From Acidobacteriota bacterium (GTDB lineage Bacteria > Acidobacteriota > Thermoanaerobaculia > UBA5066), in contig JADJVE010000001.1 in NCBI GenBank assembly GCA_016716715.1, positions 372,001 through 436,000 of the forward strand: a stretch of 64,000 nucleotides of DNA. The letters are read 5' to 3'. The notes under the pieces were generated by a model, which saw nothing but the letters and a program-made list of their open reading frames with translations, did not search any database and was not told the origin of the DNA. Shown piece by piece: positions 15,665 to 24,332 of the stretch (positions are counted from its first letter, which is position 1; every line of letters begins with the position of its first letter). Position numbers and translations under genes: made by a program.

Positions 15665-17317
15665 ATGACGCCGGAGTTCACGCGGGACGAAGCGGACGTC
15701 CTGCAGCGCTTCTTCACGAACGTCGACGCGCCCGTCTTCGGCCTCAAGCTCCCGCAGGAAGTCTCCGGCGCTCTCTTCTCGCGTTACAGCCGGACCGCCA
15801 AGAGCCTGCGGCGTGTGTTCCTCGACGAGTTCGTCGGCGAACAGGGCCTTGCCGACGGCCTCCTCGGAGGCGGGGCGGCCGCGGACGACGGCGAGTCCCT
15901 GCGCCGCGCGCGCGCGTTCTACGACCGCGTCCTCGTGGGCTATGGCGACGACTCCGTCGCGCAGCTGGGCGCGGCGCACGTCGCGGTCGAGCGCGCCTCG
16001 AACGTCGCGGCGCAGACGCTCGAGGACGCGCGCGTCGGGATCTCGTTCCTCGAGAAATCCACGCGCTACGTCCGCTTCGACCAGCGGGACGCGGCGGGGA
16101 ACTTCCTGTGGCACCGCGAGGAGACGCTTCTCGCCTCGCGCCACGGCGCCGCGTTCGCGGCCCTCATGGACCGTCTCTTCGAGACGTACGCCGCGCAGAT
16201 CGATCCGATGATCCGGCACATCGAGGAGATCCTCCCGATCGAATCCGTCGACGTCCGCCACCCGAAGACGGGCGAGCCGCTCGCCTGGAAGGACGTCGCG
16301 AAGGACGAGGACCTCCTGAAGGCGGCGCGGCGGGCGTACGGCGCGACCGTGCGCGCGCACGCGTGCGACGTCATGCGGAGCTATCTGCCCGGCGCCACGC
16401 TCACGAACCTCGGCGTCTTCGCGACGGGCCAGGCGTTCGAGCACCTGTTGAACCGCCTCTACGCGAGTCCGCTCGGCGAGTGCGCGGCGCTCGGCGCCGC
16501 GATGCACGGCGAGCTCCAGCGCCTGATCCCGTCGTTCGTGAAACGCGCGAAGAGGAGCGACTGGCTGGCTGATCTGGACGCGCGCACGCGCGCCGCCGCC
16601 GCGCGGATCCTGCCGCCCGGCGCCGGTCCCGCGGGCCCTGTCACGCTCCTCGACTTCGATCCCAAGGGAGATGCGAAGGTCCTCGCGGCGCTTCTCTATC
16701 CCTACGGCGACCGGCCGCTCGCCGAGGCGCGCGAGCGGATCGCCGCGCTGCCGGCGGCCGAGCGGGCCGCACTTCACGCCGAGCTCGCGGGGGCTCGGCG
16801 CAATCGCCGCGACAAGCCGCCGCGTGCGCTCGAGGAGACGGCGTACGCGTTCGACCTCGTCGGGAACTTCGGCATGTACCGCGACCTCCACCGTCACCGC
16901 CTCCTCTCGCAGGAGCGTCAGCCGTTCACGACGGCGCACGGCTGGGACACGCCGCCCGAGATCGTCGAGTCCGGCTGCGAGCCGGAGTTCCGCGCGCGGA
17001 TGGAAGAGGCGCACGAGCTCCACGAGGCCGTCGCCCGCGAGCACCCGCGCGAAGCCCAGTACGTCGTGCCTTTCGCGTTCAGGGTGCGCTGGCGCATGAC
17101 GCTCAACCTGCGCGAGGCGGTCCATCTCTGCGAGCTGCGCTCGATGCCGCAGGGCCACCCCGACTACCGGCTCCTCGTGCAGGAGATGTGGAAGCAGATC
17201 GAGGCGGCCCACCCCGCGCTCGCCCCGTGGGGAAGGTTCGTGAACCGCGACACCTACCGCCTCGGCCGCCTCCAGTCCGAGATGCGGACGGAGTACAAGC
17301 GGGCGCAGACGGCGTAG
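15665..17317 (+). CDS. Tandem ThyX-like protein (two flavin-dependent thymidylate synthase-like domains)
   Basis: 550 residues, about twice the length of ThyX. The N-terminal half has GYGDDSVAQLGAAHVAVERAS and FLEKSTRYVRFD. The C-terminal half has DLVGNFGMYRDLHRHRLLSQERQ and later LNLREAVHLCELRSMPQGHPDYR, both ThyX-like. The canonical RHR-x7-S signature is altered (RHRLLSQERQP, without the NE-x-S part), so thymidylate synthesis is uncertain. TAAGAT lies 9 nt before the ATG. It sits 18 bp after the CAP lipoprotein gene. Confidence 0.75.
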   Translation: MTPEFTRDEADVLQRFFTNVDAPVFGLKLPQEVSGALFSRYSRTAKSLRRVFLDEFVGEQGLADGLLGGGAAADDGESLRRARAFYDRVLVGYGDDSVAQLGAAHVAVERASNVAAQTLEDARVGISFLEKSTRYVRFDQRDAAGNFLWHREETLLASRHGAAFAALMDRLFETYAAQIDPMIRHIEEILPIESVDVRHPKTGEPLAWKDVAKDEDLLKAARRAYGATVRAHACDVMRSYLPGATLTNLGVFATGQAFEHLLNRLYASPLGECAALGAAMHGELQRLIPSFVKRAKRSDWLADLDARTRAAAARILPPGAGPAGPVTLLDFDPKGDAKVLAALLYPYGDRPLAEARERIAALPAAERAALHAELAGARRNRRDKPPRALEETAYAFDLVGNFGMYRDLHRHRLLSQERQPFTTAHGWDTPPEIVESGCEPEFRARMEEAHELHEAVAREHPREAQYVVPFAFRVRWRMTLNLREAVHLCELRSMPQGHPDYRLLVQEMWKQIEAAHPALAPWGRFVNRDTYRLGRLQSEMRTEYKRAQTA

Positions 17318-17320
17318 GCG

Positions 17321-17602
17321 TCAGCCCGCCGTCAGCGTGTCCAGGCCCGCGAGCACCTGGGCGGCGTCCTCGTCGGGCCGCGCGAGGTAGACGGGGATCG
17401 CCCCGGGAATCTCGTGGAAGATCTCCGTGACCATCTCCGGGTCGTCCGTCACGACGGCGTCGAGCCGCGCGGAGCGGCCGAGGCGCTCGAGGACGTTCTC
17501 GAGTCCCTGCTCGCCCAGGAACGTCGTCGACGGCGGCGCGAGCGCGCGCAGCGCGTCGAGGAGGTCGTGGCGCTCGCTGGTCGCGACGAGGACGTGACGC
17601 AT
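17321..17602 (-). CDS. Small protein of unknown function, third gene of the nucleotidyltransferase module
   Basis: 93 residues, no recognised domain. The sequence (VLVATSERHDLLDALRALAP, DAVVTDDPEMVTEIF, IPVYLARPDEDAAQVL) looks like an alternating beta/alpha Rossmann-type fragment reminiscent of a receiver domain, without a clear phosphorylation site. The start ATG shares a base with the upstream TGA (TGATG), so translation is probably coupled to the nucleotidyltransferase. Function unknown. Confidence 0.55.
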   Translation of the reverse strand: MRHVLVATSERHDLLDALRALAPPSTTFLGEQGLENVLERLGRSARLDAVVTDDPEMVTEIFHEIPGAIPVYLARPDEDAAQVLAGLDTLTAG

Positions 17603-18162
17603 CAGGAGCTTCTCGACTCGCGCAGGAGCTCCTCGACGGAATCGCGGACGCCGGCCGAGGAGGCCGCTCGCCGAAGGTATTCCTCATCGAGGGCCCCTCG
17701 CTGGACTGCGAGAATTCCGGCTGCGTCCCTGAGTTGCTTCTCGGAGTCGCCCGCGGCCGCCCAGCGCAGTTTCGAGACGATCAGGTCCTCCGGAGAGATT
17801 CCGAACAGCGACACGCCGAGCGCGGAGATGACGCGTCTCCGCGAGAAGGCGAGCGACGCGAACTCGTCTGTCGGAGCCACGATGAGGTCGGCCTTCCATC
17901 CGGTGGTCGTCTCGACGACGTTGAACATCCCGGTCCGGGCGAGCGCTTCACCTGCAGCCTCGCGGGACGCGTACCAGTTGCGGTCGAGTTTCGCGAGAAA
18001 CGTCTCGAGAGTCGGGGGGCTGGGGGCGATGACGATGTCCGCGTCAGCCGTGAAGCGCGGCTCTCCGTACGCGAGGAGCGCGACGCCTCCCGTTGCCATG
18101 TAGGGAATTCCGGCAGCGTCGAGTTGCGAAACGACACTTTGGAGAAACGAGGCGAAGCTCAT
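17602..18162 (-). CDS. Nucleotidyltransferase-fold protein (DUF6036/AbiEii-like)
   Basis: 186 residues with a minimal nucleotidyltransferase core: YMATGGVALLAYGEPRFTADADIVI carries the G-G motif and two carboxylates (DAD), and KADLIV gives a likely third. The C-terminal part, SPEDLIVSKLRWA, matches proteins of the AbiEii/DUF6036 group, some of which act as toxins that modify tRNA or proteins. Its start overlaps the stop of an 84-residue upstream gene as ATGA. Toxin-antitoxin function is a possibility, not shown. Confidence 0.7.
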   Translation of the reverse strand: MSFASFLQSVVSQLDAAGIPYMATGGVALLAYGEPRFTADADIVIAPSPPTLETFLAKLDRNWYASREAAGEALARTGMFNVVETTTGWKADLIVAPTDEFASLAFSRRRVISALGVSLFGISPEDLIVSKLRWAAAGDSEKQLRDAAGILAVQRGALDEEYLRRAASSAGVRDSVEELLRESRSS

Positions 18163-18413
18163 GGCGCCGGGGCGGAGCGCCGAAACACCTGTTCGAAGAG
18201 GGCGTCGCCGAGGAGGAGGCGCGCAACCTCACGGCTGACGGCGTCATCGGAATCGCCGGGCCGGCGCGCCCGGATCGTCGCGGCCAGCCCCTCTCGCACC
18301 TCGTCGCAGAGCGCGAGGCCGGCCGAAAAACGGCCGGAGGGACCGAGCGCGCGGAGGGCCTCGATGCGGCGTTCGAAGGCATCTCGGCTCGTGTCCCGGG
18401 GCCAGGGTGTCAC
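18159..18413 (-). CDS. Small partner protein upstream of the nucleotidyltransferase
   Basis: 84 residues from GTG 18413, with AGGAGG 5 bp upstream. The pattern ALRALGPSGRFSAGLALCDEVREGLAATIRAR followed by DDAVSREVARLLLGDALFEQVF resembles small helical proteins often encoded directly before DUF6036-type nucleotidyltransferases. The overlap with the next gene is 4 bp. It may be an antitoxin-like partner. In no case is the function established. Confidence 0.65.
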   Translation of the reverse strand: MTPWPRDTSRDAFERRIEALRALGPSGRFSAGLALCDEVREGLAATIRARRPGDSDDAVSREVARLLLGDALFEQVFRRSAPAP

Positions 18414-18433
18414 GCTCGCCTCCTGGCGCCGCC

Positions 18434-18462
18434 TTGAGCGGGCCGTTTCCGAAGCCTACAGT
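18434..18462 (+). promoter_or_regulatory. Promoter of the cysteine desulfurase gene
   Basis: TTGAGC (18434-18439), 17-bp spacer, TACAGT (18457-18462). The GTG start at 18469 is 6 nt after the -10, so the transcript should begin at or within a base of the start codon. Confidence 0.6.
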
Positions 18463-18468
18463 ACCCCC

Positions 18469-19644
18469 GTGGCGCCGCGGCTTCCCGTGTACCTCGATTA
18501 TCACGCGACGACGCCGGTCGACCCGCGCGTCTTCGAGGCGATGCGCCCGTACTTCACGGAGAACTTCGGAAATGCGGCGTCCCGGAGCCACGTGTTCGGG
18601 ATGCGCGCCGCGTCCGCCGTCGAGAAGGCGCGCGAGGAGGTCGCGGACCTCGTCGGCGCGAACGCGAAGGAGATCGTCTTCACCTCCGGCGCGACCGAGG
18701 CGGACAACCTCGCGGTTCTCGGCGCCGCGCGGGCGCGGCGCGCGCGGGGGACGCACGTCGTCGTCTCGGCGATCGAGCACCGCGCCGTCCTCGACCCCTG
18801 CGCGCGCCTCGAAACGGAGGGATTCCGCGTCACGCGCGTCGCCCCGGACCGGCTCGGCCGCACGAGTGCCGCCGCCGTCGCGTGGGCGCTCTCCCCGGAG
18901 ACGACCCTCGTGACCGTCATGGCGGCGAACAACGAGATCGGGACGCTCAATCCCGTCGCGGAGATCGCGGGCCTCTGCAAGGAGCGGGGCGTCCTCTTCC
19001 ACACGGACGCCGTCCAGGCCGCGGGCCGGGTTCCTCTCGACGTCCACGCCTCCGGCATCGATCTCCTTTCCCTCTCGGCCCACAAGCTCTGCGGGCCGAA
19101 GGGCGTGGGCGCGCTCTTCGTGCGGGCCTCGAACCCCCGCGTCGTGCTCGACCCGCTGCTCTTCGGCGGCGGACACGAGCGCGGGATGAGGCCGGGCACG
19201 CTCGATGTCCCGGGCATCGTGGGCTTCGGCGCGGCCGCGGCGATCGCGAAGGCCGAAGGCGCCGCCGAAGCCGCGCGCGTCGCGGCGCTGCGCGACCGGC
19301 TGTGGGAGCGGCTCCGCGCGGGCGTGCCCGGCGCCTCGCGCAACGGCGACCCCGCGGCGTGCCTGCCCGGCAATCTCAACGTGCGCTTCCCGGGCGCGCC
19401 GTCGGACACCGTGATGATGGAGACGCGCGACCTCGCGCTGTCCGCGGGCTCGGCCTGCACGTTGGCGTCCGTCGAGGCAAGCCACGTCCTCCGCGGGATC
19501 GGCCTCACGAAGGAAGAAGCGCACGAGTCGATCCGCTTCGGCCTCGGGCGGTTCACGACGGAGGAGGAAGTCGACTGGGCCGCGTCCGCCGTCGCCGCGG
19601 CGGTGCGGCGCGTGCGCGACGCGCGGGGGACCTCGGCCCTCTAG
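18469..19644 (+). CDS. Cysteine desulfurase (IscS/NifS family)
   Basis: 391 residues. A PLP enzyme that takes sulfur from cysteine for Fe-S clusters, thio-tRNA and, in some bacteria, selenium delivery. Motifs: YLDYHATTPVD at the N-terminus, SGATEADN, AIEHRAVL, the PLP lysine in LSLSAHKLCGPKG (K206) and the catalytic cysteine in SAGSACTLAS (C330). No iscU or iscA lies next to it. The following cupredoxin gene starts 13 bp downstream. Confidence 0.93.
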   Translation: MAPRLPVYLDYHATTPVDPRVFEAMRPYFTENFGNAASRSHVFGMRAASAVEKAREEVADLVGANAKEIVFTSGATEADNLAVLGAARARRARGTHVVVSAIEHRAVLDPCARLETEGFRVTRVAPDRLGRTSAAAVAWALSPETTLVTVMAANNEIGTLNPVAEIAGLCKERGVLFHTDAVQAAGRVPLDVHASGIDLLSLSAHKLCGPKGVGALFVRASNPRVVLDPLLFGGGHERGMRPGTLDVPGIVGFGAAAAIAKAEGAAEAARVAALRDRLWERLRAGVPGASRNGDPAACLPGNLNVRFPGAPSDTVMMETRDLALSAGSACTLASVEASHVLRGIGLTKEEAHESIRFGLGRFTTEEEVDWAASAVAAAVRRVRDARGTSAL

Positions 19645-19656
19645 TATCGTCCGCGC

Positions 19657-20346
19657 GTGGGGCGCCTCCGCCGTCTCTCCGCTCCCGGCCTCGCGATCGC
19701 GTGCGCCCTTCTCGCCGGCCCCGCAGCCGGCGGGGACATCCGGCTGACCGTGTCGGTCCTGACTCCGGACAAAACGACCGCGCCGGGCGCGGGCGCCGTC
19801 GTCTGGGTCGTGGATGCCGCGGCCGCGAAACTAGCGGCAGGGTCGGCGAAGGCGAGGATCGCCTCGAAGAGCAAGCGCTTCGACCCGCACGTCGCGGTCG
19901 TGCCGGCCGGCGGCACCGTCCAGTTTCCGAACCTCGACGGGATTTACCACAACGTCTTCAGTCTCTCCGAGAAGGCCCGCTTCGACCTCGGCCTCTACCG
20001 CAACGGCGCCTCGCGGGCGATGACGTTCGAGAACCCCGGGCCCGTGAAGATCTACTGCAACATCCATCCCCAGATGGCGGCCGTCCTCCTCGTGATCGAC
20101 GGCGGAATGTGGGCGCAGGCGGGAGCGGACGGGACGGCCGTTCTCGCGGGCGTGCCGGCGGGGAAGGCGACGGTCCGCGCGTGGGACGAGAGGGGCGGCG
20201 ACTTCACGGCGGTCGTGGACGTGCCCGCGACTGGAACGGTCCCGCTCGCGGTCTCCCTCGACGGCTCGGGGTGGCGCGAGGCCGGCCACAAGAACAAGTA
20301 CGGGAAGGACTACCCTCCTCCCGACGACGATGGCAACCGGTACTGA
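19657..20346 (+). CDS. Exported cupredoxin-domain protein
   Basis: 229 residues from GTG 19657, with a signal peptide of about 26 residues. A type-1 copper site is readable: His in GIYHNVFSL and Cys, His, Met in YCNIHPQM, as in plastocyanin-like proteins linked to electron transfer. A carboxypeptidase-regulatory-like beta domain may follow (TAVLAGVPAGKATVRAW). TAGTAT lies 9 nt before the start and overlaps the stop codon of the upstream gene. Its last 17 bp overlap the receptor kinase gene in another frame. Confidence 0.82.
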   Translation: MGRLRRLSAPGLAIACALLAGPAAGGDIRLTVSVLTPDKTTAPGAGAVVWVVDAAAAKLAAGSAKARIASKSKRFDPHVAVVPAGGTVQFPNLDGIYHNVFSLSEKARFDLGLYRNGASRAMTFENPGPVKIYCNIHPQMAAVLLVIDGGMWAQAGADGTAVLAGVPAGKATVRAWDERGGDFTAVVDVPATGTVPLAVSLDGSGWREAGHKNKYGKDYPPPDDDGNRY

Positions 20347-22528
20347 CGACACGCGCCGCGCAGCCTCCGGGGAGGTGACGCGCGCCACGCTTGCCGAGGG
20401 CGAAGCGCCGCGCGCGATCCGCGCGGCGGAGGAGTCGACGTTCGTCGCGCCGGCGAAGCCCGCTCCGGCCGGCAAGCCCGCGCGCGGGCCGGGCCTCGCG
20501 ACACAGTTCTTCGCCGGCGCCGCCGTCCTCGTCGTCGCGACGCTCGGCGCCGCCATCGCCGTCGGGACGTGGCGCGCGAACGAGGCCGCCGAGAAGAGCA
20601 TCCGAGAGAGCCTCCGCGACCTGCCCGGCGTCGTCGGGTCGTATCAGATCAGCCTCGAGGAGAGCCTCCGGCGCCAGCTCACGAGCGTGGCGGACGAGCC
20701 GGGGACGAAGGGCCTCTTCGCACTACGCGACCAGAGGACGCTCCACGACTGGACGGTCGACAAGGCGCAGCGGGGAAAACTCGACGCGGGGGCGGTCTTT
20801 CTCTTCGACGAGCGTGGCGTCCTCCTCGACCGAAGCGACCAGGAGGTCACCGAGGAAAACCGCCGTTCCTTCGCGTCGGTGAAGTGGGTCGCCGACGCGC
20901 TCAAGGGCATGCCGTCCACCGCGGTCATCCGCGAGAAGGCGAAGCTCTCGTACGTCGCGTCGGTTCCCGTCCTCTCGGGCGACGCATCCGTCGGCGAGGG
21001 ACGGCTCGCGGGGGTGCTCGCGGCCGCCGTCCCGCTCGACGCGGCGCGCGCGAAGGCGCTGCAGGGCATCACGAAGGGGCAGGCCGGGTTCGTCGCGAAC
21101 GTCGGCAAGCGCGGCGAGGGGCCGGCCCTCGAGCTGTCGGCGTCCACGGAGGGCTTCCGCGGCGACGCGCTCGTGCCGGCGCTCGCGGCGCAACCGGCGG
21201 CCGTGGACACGCTTTTCGCGCAGGGCCGGCCCGTCGGCCCGATCGACGTCGTCCTCGCGGGCGAGCGGCGCATCCTCGGGGCCGTCCCTCTCAAGAGCGC
21301 GTCGGGCGAGACGCTCGGCGCGTTCGTCGTCTCGCGCTCGCGCGAGGAAGAGACCGCCGCCTTCCGGAGGATCCGCGACACGCTCCTCGGGGTGGGCGCC
21401 CTCGCGCTGCTCGTCGCGCTGCCCGTGTCCTTCGTCATGGGCCGGCGCATCGCGCGCCCTCTCGAGGAGCTCGCGGACGGCGCCGCGGCGATCCGCGAGG
21501 GGAACCTCGACGTGAAGCTCCCGGAGGCGGGCGGCGGCGAGGTGGGCGCGCTCGCTCGCGCGTTCTCGGCGATGGTGGGCGAGCTCAAGGAAAAGGCCGC
21601 GCTCGAGCAGATGGTCGCGGGAATCCGCCGGGATCGCGACGCGACGCGCGGCGAAACGCTCGCGGCGCGCGTGCCGGCGCCCGATGCCGCGGCGCGGGCG
21701 TTCGCGGGCCCGCGCGTCGGGACGCTCTTCGCGTCGCGGTACGAGGTGACGGCCCTCCTTGGAAAGGGCGGGATGGGCACCGTCTACCGTGCGATCGACC
21801 GCGAGCTCGACGACGAGGTCGCCCTCAAGGTCCTCCTTCCGGACGCGTTCGACGAGGGCTCGGGCGCGACCCAGACGCTCAAGCAGGAGATCCGGCTCGC
21901 GCGGAAGATCACGCACCGCAACGTCGTCCGCACGCACGACCTCGGCGAGGCCGAGGGCGTCCGCTTCCTCACGATGGAGTACGTGCCGGGGACGACGCTG
22001 CGCGACATTCTCGACCGCCGCGGCGTCGTCGCGCTCGCGCCGGGCCTCCAGATCGCCAAGCAGCTCTGCCGCGGCCTCGCGGCCGTGCACGAGGCCGGCA
22101 TCGTCCACCGCGACATCAAGCCCCCGAACATCATGGTCCTGCCGAACGGCGTCGTGAAGCTCATGGACTTCGGCATCGCGCGCGCCGCGGGCGGCGACGA
22201 CCCCGGCGACGGCTCCACGGTCGGGACGCCGTACTACATGAGCCCGGAGCAGGCGCGCGGCGAGACCGTGGACGAGCGCAGCGACATCTACGCCGTCGGC
22301 GTCGTCCTCTACGAGATGTTCACGGGCACGCGGCCGATCGGAGGCGCGACGCCGGTCGAGGTCATGCGCCGCCACCTCTCGGTCGAGCCGGCCCCGCTCA
22401 CCTCGCTGAGGCCCGACCTCCCGGCTCTCCTCGAGCGCCTCGTCGCCGCGTGCCTCGCGAAGAGCCCGGAGAAGCGCCCGCCCTCGGCGTCCGACCTCGC
22501 GGACGCGCTGCTCCGGCTCGGCGAGTAG
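20330..22528 (+). CDS. Receptor-type Ser/Thr protein kinase (sensor, HAMP, C-terminal kinase)
   Basis: 732 residues. A cytoplasmic lead of about 50 residues comes first, then a membrane helix (FFAGAAVLVVATLGAAIAV), an extracytoplasmic sensor of about 265 residues and a second helix near 345-365. A HAMP segment (GRRIARPLEELADGAAAIREGNLDVKL in pieces) leads to a complete kinase from about 470: LGKGGMGTVYRA, ALKVLL, HRDIKPPN, DFGIAR, SPEQARG. The N-terminal-sensor layout resembles histidine kinases rather than the common bacterial STPK with the kinase first. It overlaps the cupredoxin gene, so the cupredoxin may feed or be coupled to the signal. Confidence 0.9.
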   Translation: MATGTDDTRRAASGEVTRATLAEGEAPRAIRAAEESTFVAPAKPAPAGKPARGPGLATQFFAGAAVLVVATLGAAIAVGTWRANEAAEKSIRESLRDLPGVVGSYQISLEESLRRQLTSVADEPGTKGLFALRDQRTLHDWTVDKAQRGKLDAGAVFLFDERGVLLDRSDQEVTEENRRSFASVKWVADALKGMPSTAVIREKAKLSYVASVPVLSGDASVGEGRLAGVLAAAVPLDAARAKALQGITKGQAGFVANVGKRGEGPALELSASTEGFRGDALVPALAAQPAAVDTLFAQGRPVGPIDVVLAGERRILGAVPLKSASGETLGAFVVSRSREEETAAFRRIRDTLLGVGALALLVALPVSFVMGRRIARPLEELADGAAAIREGNLDVKLPEAGGGEVGALARAFSAMVGELKEKAALEQMVAGIRRDRDATRGETLAARVPAPDAAARAFAGPRVGTLFASRYEVTALLGKGGMGTVYRAIDRELDDEVALKVLLPDAFDEGSGATQTLKQEIRLARKITHRNVVRTHDLGEAEGVRFLTMEYVPGTTLRDILDRRGVVALAPGLQIAKQLCRGLAAVHEAGIVHRDIKPPNIMVLPNGVVKLMDFGIARAAGGDDPGDGSTVGTPYYMSPEQARGETVDERSDIYAVGVVLYEMFTGTRPIGGATPVEVMRRHLSVEPAPLTSLRPDLPALLERLVAACLAKSPEKRPPSASDLADALLRLGE

Positions 22529-22644
22529 CGCGGCGAAGGACGGCGGGCGCTCTCGTCCCCCCGGAAGGGCCGTTCGTCCCCGTTTTCGGCACCGAGAGAA
22601 ACCCGCTGCGGCCGGCGCGCGTCTCCCGCGCGGAGGAACCACGC

Positions 22645-23916
22645 ATGCCTGCCTCGACTCGTTTCGCCCGCCGCCCGGCGCTCTTCACCCTTCTGAGCCT
22701 CTTTCTCTTTTCTTCGATTTCTCTCTCCCACAACGGCGTCCGGCACGACTACAGGCTCGCCGGCGGGAAGTGGTTCGACGGCAAGACGTTCGTCGAGAGA
22801 ACTGTCTACTCCGTCGGCGGCGTCCTGCGCGACGCGTGGGACGGGCCCGTCGAGGCGACGCTGGACCTTTCCGGGACGTTCGTCGTCGCTCCATACGCGG
22901 ACGTCCACACGCACGACCTCGGCGGCGGATCCGACGCCGAGGGCCGCATCAAGGAGCGCCTGAGGCAGGGTGTCTTCTACCTGAAGAACACGAACAGCGT
23001 CCCGCGCTGGGCGGCGCCGTTCAAGCCTCTCGTGAACCGGCCCGAGAGCGTCGACGTCGCGTGGGCGAACGGCGGGCTCACGGCGGCGGGCGGCCACCCG
23101 ATACAGATCTACGAGAACGTCGTCGCGCGCCCGCCCGTTCCGGACTGGACGAAGGCCGATCTGCCCGACCAGGCGTACGTCGTCGTCGACGATGCGGCGG
23201 CCCTCGACGCGAAATGGCCGAAGATCCTCGCGGGGAAGCCGGACTTCCTCAAAATCTACCTCGAACACTCCGAGGAATTCGCGAAGCGGAAGGACGACCC
23301 GGCGTTCTTCGGGAGGAAGGGCCTCGACCCGGCGCTCGTCCCGGCAATCGTCGCGAAGGCGCACGCCGCCGGCCTGCGCGTGACCGCCCACGCGCGCACC
23401 GCGGCGGACTTCCGCGCAGCGCTCGCGGGCGGCGTCGACGAGTTCGCGCACCTGCCGCTCGCGCGCCTCACCGCCGAGGACGCACGCCGCTGCGTCGAAC
23501 GCAAGGTCACCGTCGTCACGACGACGCTCGGCCACTGGGACCGCGAGGGGATCGCGGACGTCGACGCGATCCACCGCGAGAATCTCGCCCTCCTGAAAGC
23601 GGCCGGCGTGACCGTCGTCTTCGGCGTGGACGGGCATCCGCCCCTCCTCGCCGAGGTCGAGAACGTCAGGCGGATGGGCGTCTTCGACGACGCGGCTCTC
23701 CTGAGGATGCTGGCGTCCGACGGCCCGAGGGCCGTGTTCCCGAAGCGGAAGATCGGCTGCCTTTCCGAAGGTTGCGAGGCGAGCTTTCTCGCGCTGGAGG
23801 CGAACCCGCTCGAGGACTTCGCGGCGCTCAAGAAGATCCGGACGCGGATGAAGGAGGGGCTCGTCCTGCGCGGGGTCGACGGCGCCGCACCCGCGGCGGC
23901 GCCTCCTCACGGCTAA
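22645..23916 (+). CDS. Exported amidohydrolase-family protein
   Basis: 423 residues from ATG 22645 (GGAGGA upstream), with a signal peptide of about 28 residues. It is a TIM-barrel metallohydrolase: DVHTHDLGG gives the first His pair, LKIYLEHSEEF the bridging lysine, VTAHART and EFAHLPLA further His ligands, and FGVDGHP the catalytic Asp. The substrate is unknown; relatives include dipeptidases and imidazolonepropionase-like enzymes. The stop overlaps the convergent DUF1801 gene by 4 bp. Confidence 0.8.
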   Translation: MPASTRFARRPALFTLLSLFLFSSISLSHNGVRHDYRLAGGKWFDGKTFVERTVYSVGGVLRDAWDGPVEATLDLSGTFVVAPYADVHTHDLGGGSDAEGRIKERLRQGVFYLKNTNSVPRWAAPFKPLVNRPESVDVAWANGGLTAAGGHPIQIYENVVARPPVPDWTKADLPDQAYVVVDDAAALDAKWPKILAGKPDFLKIYLEHSEEFAKRKDDPAFFGRKGLDPALVPAIVAKAHAAGLRVTAHARTAADFRAALAGGVDEFAHLPLARLTAEDARRCVERKVTVVTTTLGHWDREGIADVDAIHRENLALLKAAGVTVVFGVDGHPPLLAEVENVRRMGVFDDAALLRMLASDGPRAVFPKRKIGCLSEGCEASFLALEANPLEDFAALKKIRTRMKEGLVLRGVDGAAPAAAPPHG

Positions 23917-24332
23917 GAAGGGTACTTCGCCCGCATCGCGGCCACGGACTTGACCAGAATCTTCTCGAGCACCTCATGGTCCAGGTCTGCGAGCCTCTTG
24001 ACGTAGAGGCAGGAGACGCTCTTCCTGTGCGTGCCCAGACGGGGGAAGAGGGACTCGGAGCCGCGAAACCCCCTCGCGACGTAGAGGACGGTCGCGGCCT
24101 TGCGCGGCGAGAAGCCGACGAGCGGCATGTCGCCCTCGCGCCCGCTTTCGTAGACGTAGTGGCAGCTGCCGAACCCGACGATCGACGGCCCCCACATCTT
24201 CGGCCTTTCGCCGCTGACCGCCTGCATCAGCCTGACGAGCGCCCGCGCGTCGGCGCGCCGCGTTTCGTCCTCAACAGTTCCGATGAACGCCGCGACGCTC
24301 ACCTTCGTCGGTTTCGTCTTGTTCTCCGCCAT
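23913..24332 (-). CDS. DUF1801-domain (YdhG-like) protein
   Basis: 139 residues from ATG 24332, which overlaps the upstream stop (TAATG). Family features are the RPKMWGPSIVGFGSCHY segment and SPRKAATVLYV. The domain is widespread and its biochemical role is unclear. No signal peptide. Confidence 0.82.
   Translation of the reverse strand: MAENKTKPTKVSVAAFIGTVEDETRRADARALVRLMQAVSGERPKMWGPSIVGFGSCHYVYESGREGDMPLVGFSPRKAATVLYVARGFRGSESLFPRLGTHRKSVSCLYVKRLADLDHEVLEKILVKSVAAMRAKYPS

Noticed and set aside
17734..18468. Upstream extension of the cysteine desulfurase frame
   Set aside because: It runs antisense through the nucleotidyltransferase module; promoter and family alignment place the start at 18469.
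20569..22644. Very long upstream extension of the amidohydrolase frame
   Set aside because: It is an out-of-frame shadow of the receptor kinase gene; a ribosome site and signal peptide fix the start at 22645.
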